Origin: Cordia subcordata
Lineage: Eukaryota > Streptophyta > Magnoliopsida > Boraginales > Cordiaceae
Reading direction: 5' to 3'
Assembly: GCA_028554755.1 (NCBI GenBank)
Contig: JAPTOF010000001.1
Coordinates: 2,492,501-2,556,500, forward strand
DNA length: 64,000 nucleotides
Shown here: piece by piece, positions 48,624 through 61,022 of the stretch
How the letters are laid out: every line of letters begins with the position of its first letter
Numbering within the stretch: the stretch's first letter is position 1
Notes under the pieces: generated by a model
Database searches by the model: none
What the model was told of the DNA's origin: nothing
Seen by the model: only the letters and a program-made list of their open reading frames with translations
Position numbers and translations under genes: made by a program

Positions 48624-49816
48624 GGGAAAAATTCACATTGCCCCTCCCCTATAATATGCGAAAATATCAAATTACTTCCTGCGTTTCAAAAATTTCATAT
48701 CAACCTTTATGTTTTTCTAGAATTGATCACAACTTCCTTACCATTAGTTCGACACTAACACCGTTAAAATGAAGCTTAAAATGACAAAATTACACCTCTA
48801 ATAAAATAACAGTTTTGTACCCAAATTAAATTGTAACAGTTTTATACCCTAATAAATTTCTATCTGTAACTAAAACAAACCAATTTCCAAAATCTAAAAT
48901 CCTTAAATCTAATCTAAAATCCCTAATTCCCAAACCCTACCCCTGCTGCAAAATCAATGACGACGATTCCCAAAATCCAAAATCCCTAAATCTAATCTAA
49001 AATCCCTAATTCCCAAACCCTACCCCCGCGTGCAAAATCAATGACGACGACCAAAATCGTCGACGAAGCTGCGAGACATTGTGACGACGACGAAGAACTA
49101 AGCTGTGAAGAATGAAGAACAAAGCCATCTCCTTAACACCACAAAATCATCTCAAATTTCTCCAGAAAAAAAAAAAAAAAAAAATCCTCCAAATTTTCAC
49201 GAAAACTCAACAATGCCGATCCTCAAATCGCAGAAAAATTTCAAAATTAAGAACGTAATCGAACACTGACGTGGATTTGAATCATTAACTGTATCAGATT
49301 TGAGATTGTTGCGATCAGATCGGCACAATGCAGGTTTAAGAGATTTGCGTGGGTTTGATCGAATGCTTTGTCGTTTTGATTGAAGGTTAAGAATGGCTGA
49401 GGATGGAGAGATGCGAGCTCGCCTTGTGATTTACGACCATTTTCTACAATTTTTAAAACATTTTTATATATTTTACATTATATAAATAATATATATGATG
49501 TTTAATAATTTGGGTTCTCTTTTTTGTGCGTGTGTATATGTGTAAAGCAAAAGCAAGGAGGGGTTTGAGAATGCTTTAGAAAAAAGATTCACATTGAATA
49601 GGCACAAATGCGTTATAAAAAGGACATTTTCGGCAAAATCTAAAATAAATTATTTAAAAATATTACACCAGTTGCTTACTTAGTGCGTATTACTCACATT
49701 TGACGAAAAAATTAACGGAAGGAGCTAAGGAGATGGGCTCTGGAAAAACACAAGGGGTGATCTGAAGTGTAACTTGATACTTTCTCATATCACAAGGGAT
49801 AATGTGAATTTTTCCC
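48624..49816. mobile_element. Mutator-like non-autonomous element (1193 bp) with 9-bp duplication
   Basis: The ends are inverse copies beginning GGGAAAAATTCACATT, with recognisable similarity inward for about 100 bp (TATCAA.TTAC on both arms). The flanks are TTAAAACTT (48615-48623) and TAAAAACTT (49817-49825), a nine-base target duplication with one mismatch, diagnostic of Mutator-like elements. No transposase remains. The interior has an 83-bp tandem duplication (about 48885-49050, AATCCCTAATTCCCAAACCC) and CGACGA-rich sequence with higher GC than the ends, which might be captured host DNA. Confidence 0.78.
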
Positions 49817-50225
49817 TAAAAACTTTAGCGTATGAGACCTAAACCGAAGCTTCTCTTTTGTCGTTTACAGATAGGTTGGTACTTAGATAACAGTGTAAAA
49901 GTCCAATTCTAATACCATATCATGTGAGCTTCTATCATAAAAATTAATTAGTTACCATGAGAAGTGACCTAGAACCTTATATCCTAATCATGAATTTTGT
50001 GATTTTTCTATATGAGACTCTTTTTATACGTTGTAACAATAAGTTATGGTACTTAGCAAAAAAATAAAAGTAAAATGTACCATATCTCCCTATAATCTAT
50101 TATGAGTTCACACCATCCCCATGGTGTTAAAACTCTCGTAACAAGCTTCTGTAATGAGTAAAAATTTTACACGAACCCTGTATTGTTTACACAAATTTGT
50201 AGCAAGAAAGACATTAATAATCTTA

Positions 50226-50442
50226 GGGTCTGTTTGGATTTGTTTTTTTTTTCATGGAAAAACATTTTTCTAAAAAAAACATATCTTTTTTATATTAAGT
50301 ATTTGAATTAAATTTCAAAAGAAACTAAAACACTTAAAAACTTTTTTCAGAAGCAAGAATTCTTAACTTCTCAAAAAAAAAATTTTTTTTCAAAACTTTT
50401 AAAAAATAAATACTTTTAAAAAGAGCCAACCTAAACAAACTC
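50226..50442. mobile_element. Tourist-like MITE, eroded right end
   Basis: The left end GGGTCTGTTTGGATTTG follows TTA. The right end (GCCAACCTAAACAAACTC) is the expected inverse with several changes. The interior has long T then A runs, as in the other copies. Confidence 0.6.
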
Positions 50443-50704
50443 AATTTTGAATACATCTCATTTTTACCATTGACAACGTTTGTAATCAAGATAATTTATA
50501 ATACTAGCTCTTTTCTGTTATACAACAAATAAATACATTAGGCATATTAACAGTTGCACTCGAGATTATTTTCTTATTTCATCTTTATTTTCAATTATTT
50601 TTGAATCAGAATTGCTTCCAGTGGAAATTCAACCCATTAAAATATAAACAGTGACTAATCAACTTATCAGCTTTATCTACAAAATGTCTTATTGAAAGAG
50701 TGAA

Positions 50705-50938
50705 GGGCCTACTTGGATTGACTTTTTTTAAAAGTATTTTTTTAACAGTTTGTGAAAAATAATTTTTTTAAAAAAAAATTAAAAATTTTGGCTTCTAAAA
50801 AAAAACTATATTTGAGTTTTTTTTCAGAGTTTAAGCTTTTTTGAAAGTCAAATCAAATAGTTATTACAAATTTAATACAACTTTTTCAAGAAAAAAAAAG
50901 TTTTTTTTTCCTTAAAAAAAGCCAATCTAAACAGGCCC
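50705..50938. mobile_element. Tourist-like MITE (234 bp)
   Basis: GGGCCTACTTGGATTGAC at the left and ...GCCAATCTAAACAGGCCC at the right are inverse repeats. The interior closely resembles the copy at 44641, sharing the TTTGAGTTTTTT, AGTTTAAGCTTTTTTG and TAGTTATTACAAATTTAA blocks. Confidence 0.75.
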
Positions 50939-51128
50939 TACTCACCTTTTCAATTGTTTTTAACTAGAACTGCTTTAAAATAGAGTAAGATTATCAATGT
51001 GTGTTTCCAGCAAATTTTAACACCGTTAATGGAATGTAAAAGGTGAGGGTATACATAAAACTTGTACAGAGGTTTCTTGTGGGACTTTTAGTGAGTGATG
51101 TGCACTTATTATAGACTATATTTTACCC

Positions 51129-52061
51129 AAAAAATAATATATTACAGTAAATGAAAGTACATTAAATATTTAATCATAAAAAATTATTTATTAATTATCC
51201 TACTCATTACTCAATTTTTCATTAGGTAGATTCTCAAATTATAATAAAAATATGCATTTCCACCCTTCACCTCAACTAATTAACAAAACTATCCTCCACG
51301 CATCCCTCAAATTTGACTCTTTCTTAAGAATGACGAGTTAGTTTGTAATTGGGTGGATCGGCTTAGGCAAAACATCGTAATTTTAGTTCTATATATACAA
51401 ATATTAAAAAAACCCTTAGCTTCATTTTTTAAAAGCCTTGTCGTCTCCTGCATGGGGCATGTTTAGATCAGAATTTTTTAATAAAAAAGCTTTTTGAAAA
51501 AAAAAACATATTTTTTTTTACAATAAATAATTAAATTGATAATTTTTCAAGAGTAATTAGTTGTTGATTAAAATGATAGTAGTCTTACTTAATAAGGAAT
51601 AAAACACAAGTTTTAATTTTGAAAAGCATACTTATTGGGAGCGTTTTTCTTTCTCAACGTCCGAACCCGATCCAAATGAAAGTATAGTGTTTAACCCCAA
51701 CTGTCAACAAAACTTGAACTAAAAGCGACAACTTAACTAAAAGCGACATCCATGCCTATTATATAGTGCATATTACATCACGCATATGCCTATGTTATAT
51801 TTGCATTTGTTGTCCATAGCATCGATCACTCATTGCAGCCTGCAAGAGGCAAAGGAATCCCCATTTTCAACACATAACAGCTTTTCTCCAACGCCTGCAG
51901 TGACCCCTTTCCTCGAGGCTAGCTCTCCGTCGATGAAATCTTGAAAATAACCACCATATCCATATACAACATACACAACAGTAGAGAGCTAGATTTATAC
52001 CTACACAAATATATATATTTATATATGTAAATTTACACTTGTACGCACACACAGATTGACG
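51129..52061. other. Upstream region of the transporter gene
   Basis: Holds the second arm of the direct repeat shared with 47.7 kb (51235-51340) and a possible MITE fragment near 51465. No gene is supported. The last few hundred bases should contain promoter and leader. Confidence 0.5.
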
Positions 52062-55000
52062 ATGTCAGCAATGGAAGAGATACTCCCAGAAATTGGCATA
52101 TCACTAGAAACACGACGAGAAGAAGATGCTGGTGCCGCTTTTGTATTAGAGTCCAAAGGTAATTAACACCCCTTAACCTGCATGCATACTAATTCATCAT
52201 TTTTCTCTTCTGATATGATCACTTTTATGGTTAAACGTAAAAAAATTATCATTTTGTCTAAAAGTTTGTGCATATTGTAAGTGGGATGATAGTGGCGAGA
52301 CTTGATTCGGGCTAAGAAGAGTGAGGGTGCATTTGGATTGGCTTTTTCCAAAAGAAATTTTTAGTAACTTTTGAAAAATGAAAGCTAAATTTTTTCCAAA
52401 AAGCTAAATTTTTTAACTTCTAGAAAAAGTTAAATTTGAACTATTTTTGAGAGTTTCAAATTTCTTGAATTGCAGCCAAATGATTATTACAAAAAAGTTG
52501 TAATTTTTTTCTTTTCCAAAAAAAATATTTTTTCATGAAAAAAGCCAATTCATACAAGCCTCAAATCACTCGTGGTAAGCTAATTAGTATGGTGAATGAT
52601 GATAGGGGAATGGTGGCATGCGGGGTTTCATCTAATAACTGCAATAGTAGGGCCGACGATACTGACGTTGCCGTACGCTTTCCGGGGGCTGGGATGGGGC
52701 ATGGGATTCTTCTGCTTAACGGTGATGGGTTTGGTCACCTTTTACTCTTACTATCTCATGTCTTTGGTGCTTGACCACTGTGAGAAAGCTGGACGTCGCC
52801 ACATTCGATTCCGTGAACTCGCTGCTGATGTCTTAGGTAGGCCTTACATTAATAAATTGCACTCTTCTATGCGATAAAATTTGCTTTGTTTATTGTTCAT
52901 AACCATGTCTGACTTTTCTTGCCACATGGTTATGGTCATTACTTATTGCATTATTAGTTTCTGAAAGCTTCCAAGAAATAAGCCAGCATGTGGTTAAAAG
53001 TACTTTCCCATTTAGTGGTGCTTCTTGAGTAACACTCCATAAATGATTTAGTTTTCATGGTCCAATCATACCAATAGAGATGGCTAGAGTTACAGTAAGT
53101 GTTAGACCACCACTAGTGGGTAGGGCCACGTTTCATGTTAGTTGAGAACTCGGATTAATTATTTGACTTTAAAACAAGAATGTGATGTTCTTATATTTAT
53201 GTAACTAATCTCATTTGACAAACTTAACGTTTTAGATCTAAGACGTACATTTTGATCTGGGGAATGTATGCTAGGAGAGGAGATCTAGAGCAAAATCTAG
53301 AAGGATATCGAGAAAGTTTTGGAGTCGTGTAAGGTTTGATCTTTGAGATGGGACATTATGCTGTGTGGTAGGTAACCTTAGAAAGATAATATGAATGCAA
53401 GCGTGATTGAACTTGGTTCCACTTGCAGCCGCCATTCTGTAATAGGATTGTAAGATTAAATTTTGGTAATGCTTGGCCAACAAATCAATAGTAGATTCTA
53501 TGATGGATTTTTCTAGTATGAGAAGTTCTCTGAGCATCTTTATCAAGTGAAAAAGCTAGCATCTAATGTAGACCAAGATAAACTTTACACACTGCAGATG
53601 AGGATTCTTAATACCACTTAAGACTAATGCAACTTTTGTGGGAGATTCTGACTGGCGACTTTTCTTTTGTTACTCTTTTCAATATTCCCATATCTTTCCA
53701 AGTTCTACAACTTTTCTGGAACATGAAATCTCGTCACCCCAATGTGTATTGAGATTCCTTTTCCTTTTCAATCTGAAGCTAATTATTTTTTGGAAAAGTT
53801 GGGGCTGGTGTGTGAAAGTGCTTTTTTCCCTTTCTTGATATTTCTTACTGCTGTGGTATCAAATCTCTTGTTCAGCTTGGCGTGTGGTACTCTGTTTACC
53901 CAAGTCTATAGAGACGCAGTCAAGAAAACATGTATTAGTTTTACTTCTACGTATAATAAGTACATGTGTTCAGTTATGTATATCAATTACGAGAGCTAAG
54001 AAGCCCATTCACCACGCAATTTAGGCAAACATGGAATTCTGATGCTGGGATCTTGGGTAGAGACGGGTATGTGCTGGCTTGGGTAGTAGAATAAGAAAAG
54101 TCAATTCTTTTGTGTTTCCAACAGGGCTTCAGAATAAGAGTAACACCATCAATTTGAAAAGAAAAATATCAGGACGTCAAACATGTTTCATTCCAATGCT
54201 TTTGAGACCTATATTAGATAAGAAGAATGGATGACAGATAACTTATTGAGTTAATCTCAATTGAGGAGAACTCTGAATAAAAAATTTTTACTTTCATGAA
54301 CCTCATTGTTTCTCCCATCTACATTTGCTTATGTTACTATCCAATAATTTCTGTAGGATCTGAATTGAGCGTCATTTCCTTGCTTCTGTTAACTGGATTA
54401 ATGAGTCGTTAGGACATCATGTCAGCATGATCTTCAAGTTCTGGAACTAAAACAACCTGATACTTGCTGCATTTCGTTTGAAATATTTCAGAGAAATTCT
54501 ATAATCAGGAAAAAACATGATGAATTATGTTTATTTTCTTATAGGGTCTGGCTGGATGTTTTACTTTGTAATATTTATCCAGACAGCTATCAACACTGGC
54601 ATTAGTATAGGAGCAATTCTACTTGCAGGAGAATGCCTCCAGGTATAGCTAATCAGGTATTCAACTTCTTTTCACAGTATGAAAATTGACTTATGATGCT
54701 GGATTTAGAGCTTCCACATAAAGAAACTGATTCCATGCACAAACATCTAACGTTCCTTTCTTTTGGTCCCATAACTTTGACATGATAATTGCAAGCTACG
54801 TTTCACAAGACAAGTGCAAAACGTAACACAATTCTTTTCTAAGATGATAAAGAGGAATACCAGAAAAGAAAAAACAAGATAATGCTTGTAAAATTACTTT
54901 TCTTGTGCTCATTCAGTGGTAATCTTTGGACATCTTAACTGATAAAATACAATTGAAGTCCAGTAAATCATGGATTTGGATGCTCCATGACTAGTTGGAT

Positions 55001-57430
55001 GGTTGTTTTTAGCAGGGCCAGATGGTATCCCAATAAAGTCCTACAGAATTTACTTTTGTACCTGTATTCTCTAGTACGTGCCACTTTACATTAAGTGTCT
55101 TGTAACTAAATTTGCAAAATTAATCCTAGAAATTCCTGCAAATCTAATGGAACCTCCCATCAGAAATAACAAATACACAAAAAAAAGTATGGAGAACCAT
55201 TGTAGTCAAAGAAATAATATTATGACCAATCACCAATAGCGCTCTCAAATTCTGACTGCATTGATTTTCAACTAGTAGTTTTTCTTTCCACCTGCTTTTA
55301 GAGTATCAATTTTATGCAGTTGCATCATGCAAAAGGTACTAATTTTCTATTCCATTAAGAAGAATCTGAAACCACATTCTTTTTCCCTGCTAATGGTTGG
55401 CACAAGATCATGTACTCGAGCCTTTCCCCCAGTGGATCACTGAAGTTGTACGAATTCATAGCAATGGTGACAGTGATAATGATATTCCTCTCTCAGTTTC
55501 CAACCTTCCATTCCCTCAGACATATCAACCTGCTGTCACTTCTTCTCAGCTTGGGCTACACATTCCTTGTGGTTGGTGCTTGTATTCATGCAGGTACACC
55601 TCACTCTTATCTATAGTTTCTTGATCTCTGACTGAACTTCTAAAATATTTAGAAGTAAATCTGGGTATAAATTGAATAACGTTTAATTCTGCTATGGCAT
55701 CAAGTACCGGGAAAGCTGCTTTCAATAGCTAATGCGCATTATGAGTCTACTTATTGAGGCTCCTTGAAGATCCAAAATTTTCATCATATGAGCTGAAAAA
55801 AAAAATTGATTTTGTTGAAATCATCAACAATTGAATTACTTCCAGTACATGCTCATGAAAATAAAATATTTGCCATGTCATGCAGGTCTATCAAAAAATG
55901 CACCTCCAAGGAACTATTCTTTAGAAACATCAAAATCTTCCAGGATCTTCAGTGCTTTCACTGCCATATCCATTATAGCTGCCATTTTTGGAAACGGGAT
56001 ACTGCCTGAAATACAAGTAACTTCATCTCTCCAATAGGCTTATGTTGCATTCACAAAACAGTTTTAGCTAAAGGGCTGTTGCGAACATAATTTTCCTTTT
56101 CCTCGCTTCATCGAGGGGCTAATCCACATTACCCGAATAAACTCTAGGCCTCGTTTATCCCATGAAGACACCTATTAAAATAGGTCACAGCATATTCAGA
56201 GGCACCCCAGAAGTTGCTATCCGAAAACTGATGGGCATTGATCTGTTGGTGCATTACCATCTCAGTCATGATCAATTTTGTAGCTCCACTGTGTTTCCAG
56301 CACCTCTCAGATGGATAAAATTATACCAGATTGGGCTTTACTTAATCTTTAGAGCTAATAACAGAAATTGAAGTTGGGAGTCTGACTTTATTTTGGTGTC
56401 TTTAAAGCCCTTTTCATAGCCTAACAAAGCCCCACCCAAACAGCCCAAGTTTCGCCACTTCAAACTTACAAATCTTCTTCATTTCTTTCTTCAAGCAATA
56501 GAACTATTCCATACCGATGGTCAAATGGCATGGCACCTTCATGTGTTTCTGCTGGATCAATGGTTTGCAGAACTCTATCTGGCTTTATTGAACATGTGAA
56601 TCACCAAATATGTCCTTATTTCTTTATCAAATTTATGTCGGGCTCAAATATATCTCAACTGAAATTTATACAACTATTTTGGCAATGCGTACTGCAATTT
56701 TGAACTACTGCCTTGCCAATGAATGCAGGCAACTCTGGCTCCTCCAGCTGCTGGAAAGATGGTCAAAGGTCTGGCTATGTGTTACTCTGTAATTATCGTT
56801 ACTTTCTACTCTGCTGCAGTATCTGGATACTGGGTGTTCGGAAACAAATCTAACTCAAACATACTCAAGAGCTTAATGCCAGATGATGCCCCTTCTTTGG
56901 CTCCAACATGGATCTTGGGTCTTGCGGTTGTCTTCGTTCTCCTTCAACTCTTTGCGATTGGTCTGGTAAGCTCATGCATTTTGCCTGAAATTCTCTGATC
57001 ATTAGAATATGCGGTTTTATATTCCAACTACTATAAACAGGTCTATTCTCAAGTAGCTTATGAAATCATGGAGAAGAAATCAGCTGACGTGAACCAAGGG
57101 ATATTTTCAAAAAGAAACTTGCTTCCAAGAATAATTCTTCGGACACTATACATGATATTCTGCGGGTTCTTTGCAGCCATGTTGCCATTTTTCGGGGACA
57201 TAAATGGTGTCGTAGGAGCTATTGGATTCATCCCTCTAGATTTCATTCTTCCGATGCTTCTGTACAACATGACTTATAAGCCACCAAGATCATCCCTCGT
57301 CTATTGGGTCAATCACTCCATCATCATCATCTTTACAGGAACAGGACTCATGGGCTCATTCTCCTCTATAAGAAAGTTGGTTCTTGATGCTACTAAGTTT
57401 AAGCTTTTCAGTAGTAACGTTGTTGATTGA
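52062..57430 (+). CDS. GABA transporter 2-like (GAT-like): GABA transporter-type amino acid permease (AAAP family)
   Basis: A proton-coupled transporter of the amino acid/auxin permease family, plasma membrane in characterised relatives. Exons 52062-52158, 52606-52836, 54545-54642, 55407-55593, 55886-56016, 56729-56965 and 57041-57430 join in phase to give 456 aa. A hydrophilic N-terminus of about 33 residues is followed by [20 protein letters not shown] and [14 protein letters not shown], the family's first helices. Later membrane segments include [60 protein letters not shown] and [20 protein letters not shown]; about 10-11 helices in all. The first ATG (52062) is used; another in frame lies at 52071. 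It most resembles the gene I recall as At5g41800. Substrate preference (GABA or other amino acids) cannot be read from sequence. Confidence 0.92.
52325..52562. mobile_element. Tourist-like MITE inside transporter intron 1
   Basis: The left end GGGTGCATTTGGATTGGCTT and the right end ...AAGCCAATTCATACAAGCC are imperfect inverse repeats; the interior is T/A-rich as in related copies. It fills over half of the 447-bp intron 52159-52605 and ends about 43 bases before the acceptor of exon 2. Confidence 0.65.
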
Positions 57431-58295
57431 CTACTCTTCGTGTACAATACAGCGCAAAAGAACGAAAGAGGCGATACATCGTCTAGAATGATTTTATACT
57501 GGCGGCTTTAGTCTCTCCCACTTGACGGAAAAAGAAATCTCATATTACACTTTCCATTACTTCACGTGTACCATTGAATGGCAAATTATATCTGAACAAA
57601 TTTTCAAATCTGAAGTATAGAACCCGAATTGTAATCTTCCTTTAATAGTCATTACCAGGATTTTTCGAGTGTCATCAGGATTTTTCTGTCTTTTATGGAA
57701 TACAAGAATGTAACCATTCGAAGAGGCTATATAATGTACATCTATGCAAATCATATATCATTCGTCGTGGATTTTTATTAATGCCAACTACCAAGTTATA
57801 ATAGCGTATTTCATTTAATGAACTTTAAAAAGATGTAACATGCGGCATTCACAATAGAAGTCTCCTTGAAAAGCTTTTGGAAAAGGAAAGACATTTGATA
57901 GGCCACGTTTCTTGGTGTTAGAAAATAGAAATTGTAAGGCTAAATCTTCGTACCTACGAGTAAAAATGATGTTGTAATCTTGTAAGTATAATGAATAATT
58001 ACTTGAACCTTAAAATCAACTAACTCAAAATAGTTAACATAAGTTTTTAGTTATACCTATATCATTATTCACTTATAAGTCAATCAAATATTCCCATAAT
58101 ATACTGATACTATTCACTTATAGCCACTCAAATATCCTCACAAATTAATGTGAAACGTTACAAAATTTTCTTATAAATAATATCATTGCTCCTATGGCAC
58201 CATCAAGGAAATCAATATGGTGGTCAATTATTTTTATTCTTCAAAACTTTTTTCTTCCAAATGGAATGATTTGAATGAAAGAGTACTTTTCATTA
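57431..58295. other. 3' region of the transporter gene
   Basis: Probable 3' UTR followed by AT-rich spacer. No gene seen. Confidence 0.5.
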
Positions 58296-59566
58296 GGTTA
58301 AAATATACTAGACCCCCAATGATTCATCAAAAGTGTATCGAACTCTCATGTGATCTAAAAAATCCCTCATAACTCCCCTATAATCCATAAAGTGCATCAA
58401 ACCTCTTTACCATTAAAAAATATGTTATATTTAACTATGTTATTCGAAATTACCCAAACTACCCTTCTCTCTTATACAAAATAAATGTTGCTAAAAAGAT
58501 TTAAATTCTCAACCTCAAATTAAAACAACAAATACTCTAACCAACTAGAATATAAACAATTTATGTTTGAATTTAATTTCAGGTTGATTTATATTAAATT
58601 ATTATTTATATCCATATATAATATTTTATAAATTATTCTCATATCATGTCTTCAATTATGATGGAATATTATATCTTACTTGTATTGAATTAACAAATTC
58701 AATGCAATTAAGATGAACCATGTGCAGTTGAAATCTTTGTAAATAACCTTTTAATTGTCTTATGATGCATCAACCAAAAGAAAAAAGAAAAAACCTTACG
58801 CTGCAGAAGAGAATTTTAATGGACTCTACCTTTTTTTGGTCAAAAACTAAAGATGCTGTTGGCAAAATGGCTATAACATTAGGTGACATAAGATGATAAT
58901 TACCTTTGCAGACTATAAAAGAACATAAAACCAATCGTTTCTGTCTTGCCAAATAAAATATCTTACAACCATGCATCGCATTTTTTGTAAAGTCCATTAA
59001 AATTCCCTTTTGCAGCATAAGGTTTTTTCTTTTTTTGGGTCGATGCAGCATAAGGTAACTAAAAAGTAATTTACAGAGATTTCATCCAAAGGTGGTTCAT
59101 CTTGATTGCACTTAAGTTGTTAATTCGATACAGGAAAAATATAATATTCCATCATAATCAAAGACATGATATGAGAATAATTTATAAATATGATATATGA
59201 ATTTAAATAATAATTTAAAATTTGACCTATCTATATAAATAAATTTAATTCTTTTAAAATTTTATATATTTTAAATATTAATCAATCTAAAATTAAGTTG
59301 AAATATAAATTGTTTATAACCTAGTTGGTTAGAGTATTTTTTTGGTTTAATTTGAGGTTAAGGATTCAAAGCAACATTTCTTTTCTAAAAGAAAAAAAAA
59401 AGTAATTTAGGTAATTTCAAACAATCATAGTTCTATAATGGATTTTTTAATAGTAAAAGGGTTTGATGTACTTTTATGGACCATAAGGGTTATGAAAGAC
59501 TTTTTTTGACCACATGAGAGTTCAATGTACTTTTGATAAATTACAGGAAGTCTGGTGCATTTTACT
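58296..59566. mobile_element. MULE-like element with very long inverted repeats (1271 bp)
   Basis: The left arm from 58296 (AAAATATACTAGACCC, ATCAAAAGTGTATCGAACTC, CTCATGTGATC) is matched in reverse complement by the right arm ending at 59566 (TAAAATGCACCAGACTTCC, ATCAAAAGTACATTGAACTC). Similarity continues inward past 58725/59095 to the innermost pair GAGAATTTTAATGGAC (58809-58824) and GTCCATTAAAATTCCC (58992-59007). Arms are about 500 bp with a loop of about 170 bp. Flanks CTTTTCATTA (58286-58295) and CTTTTTATTA (59567-59576) form a 9-10-base target duplication with one mismatch. It has no transposase and no gene. Confidence 0.78.
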
Positions 59567-59576
59567 CTTTTTATTA

Positions 59577-61022
59577 TATACGAGAGCTTAGTAGAGTGAA
59601 AATTCTTTCATCGCGTGGCTGTATAAAGTGAATGGAGAAATTTTCCTTTATTCGATTGAAGGCTCTCTATCTGCTTGAAAAATTAAAAGAAAAAAAAAAA
59701 ACCAACCACAACAACAACAACTGAAAAAGTAATATCCACTAAAGATAACTTTAATCTTTGAGCTTGTTTTATGTCATTTCACCTAATGTAGTAAATGAAC
59801 AAAATGTATCAGTTTAGCAGAAAGGCTTGACTATTTTCGTGATCAGTAATGTGTAACATTTTCTAAAACTTAATAATAAAAATTTTTGTTGTGATATTGC
59901 GAGAAGTAATAGCAATCTGTAACAATTTTTTTTTTAAAAAAAATTGAAGAGTAAATTTTTAATTATGACATTATAAGAAATAACACATGTAGACTTCGAA
60001 CCCTACAATTAAAATTTTGGAATTGAAGTCCTTGATATATAGAGCGGGTCACAAGTTTTGGATTATTTAGATCAAAGTAGCTTAATTAGTCCTGGTGTTA
60101 TTAATAAAGCAAATATATGCTTTTGTTTTCCCCCCCAATTTTCTGGATTCTGTATGGAGTTTGGACACATAATCCATATTATGCTCGCTTCGTGCATTTG
60201 TCCTCATTTGTAGAACTTGTAAATTTATAGTGACGTCGTGAATTTTAGGGTGTTTCTATTTTAATTTGTATAATTGTCTTAAAAGTTTAAAATTTTTTTT
60301 TAATCAGCTGGAAATTGTCTTCTTCGTATCTCCCTATTCGATTATTGGGAAAAGCTTGTCGTGTTTTATGTTTGCTTTCTTTTAAATATATTAGTTTAAA
60401 TCATCCATTAAATTGACTAATTGCAGAGAGCGTTTGTTAATGCGTAATCATGTTATTTGTAGCCTAACAAGGACGAAAGCTTAACATTCAGACAACTGTT
60501 TCGATGCTGGCTTAAGAGACTTTTGTTTTGGGACAACACAAATGACGAAAAAAGGAGGCGATGCTATTTCAGGAAAATTGAAACCGCTATTATGTACAGT
60601 CAACCCGAGAAACAAAATGGACGCCCGTTTGAAAATCCTAATTACGAGATAGGTTAAACTGTAAAATACCTTGTGTTTTGTTAAAAACTTAAAATTACTT
60701 GTTAGGTTCTGTAATTTTAAAATATCGATCACAAAATTTAACAATAAAATTTTAATAAAACACAAAAATTATTACGTAATTTATTCTAAAGGATATATTT
60801 AAAATAATATTTCCTGAATAGTATTCGCATTTAACTTTTTTGTTCCCTTGGACATGGTACATCAAATGATCATGAATAGGTAAAGAGTTTACCACCAAGA
60901 GCAAGTAAAGTATCCGTGTCATGAAACCAATTCTTTCTAATATGAATGCTATCTAATTTTACATGTAAACGTAACATATTCTACAGAATGGTTAAGCGAG
61001 AAGGTTTACAGTGAAAGGTATA
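59577..61022. other. Intergenic region, no gene seen
   Basis: AT-rich with homopolymer runs. No recognisable gene or RNA. Confidence 0.5.

Larger units (their letters stand above)
50068..51128. mobile_element. Probable MULE-like element interrupted by two MITEs
   Basis: The left end (AAGTAAAATGTACC...TATAATCTATTATGAGTTCAC) and the right end in reverse complement (GGGTAAAATATAGTCTATAATAAGTGCAC) resemble each other and the ends of the elements at 34.2 and 58.3 kb. Flanks are AAAAAAATA and AAAAAATAA. Two Tourist-like MITEs (50226 and 50705) lie inside and are therefore younger. Boundaries are approximate. Confidence 0.45.

Noticed and set aside
51465..51700. Possible MITE beginning GGGGCATGTTTAGATCAG
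   Set aside because: Only one end resembles the family; no matching right terminus could be located with confidence.
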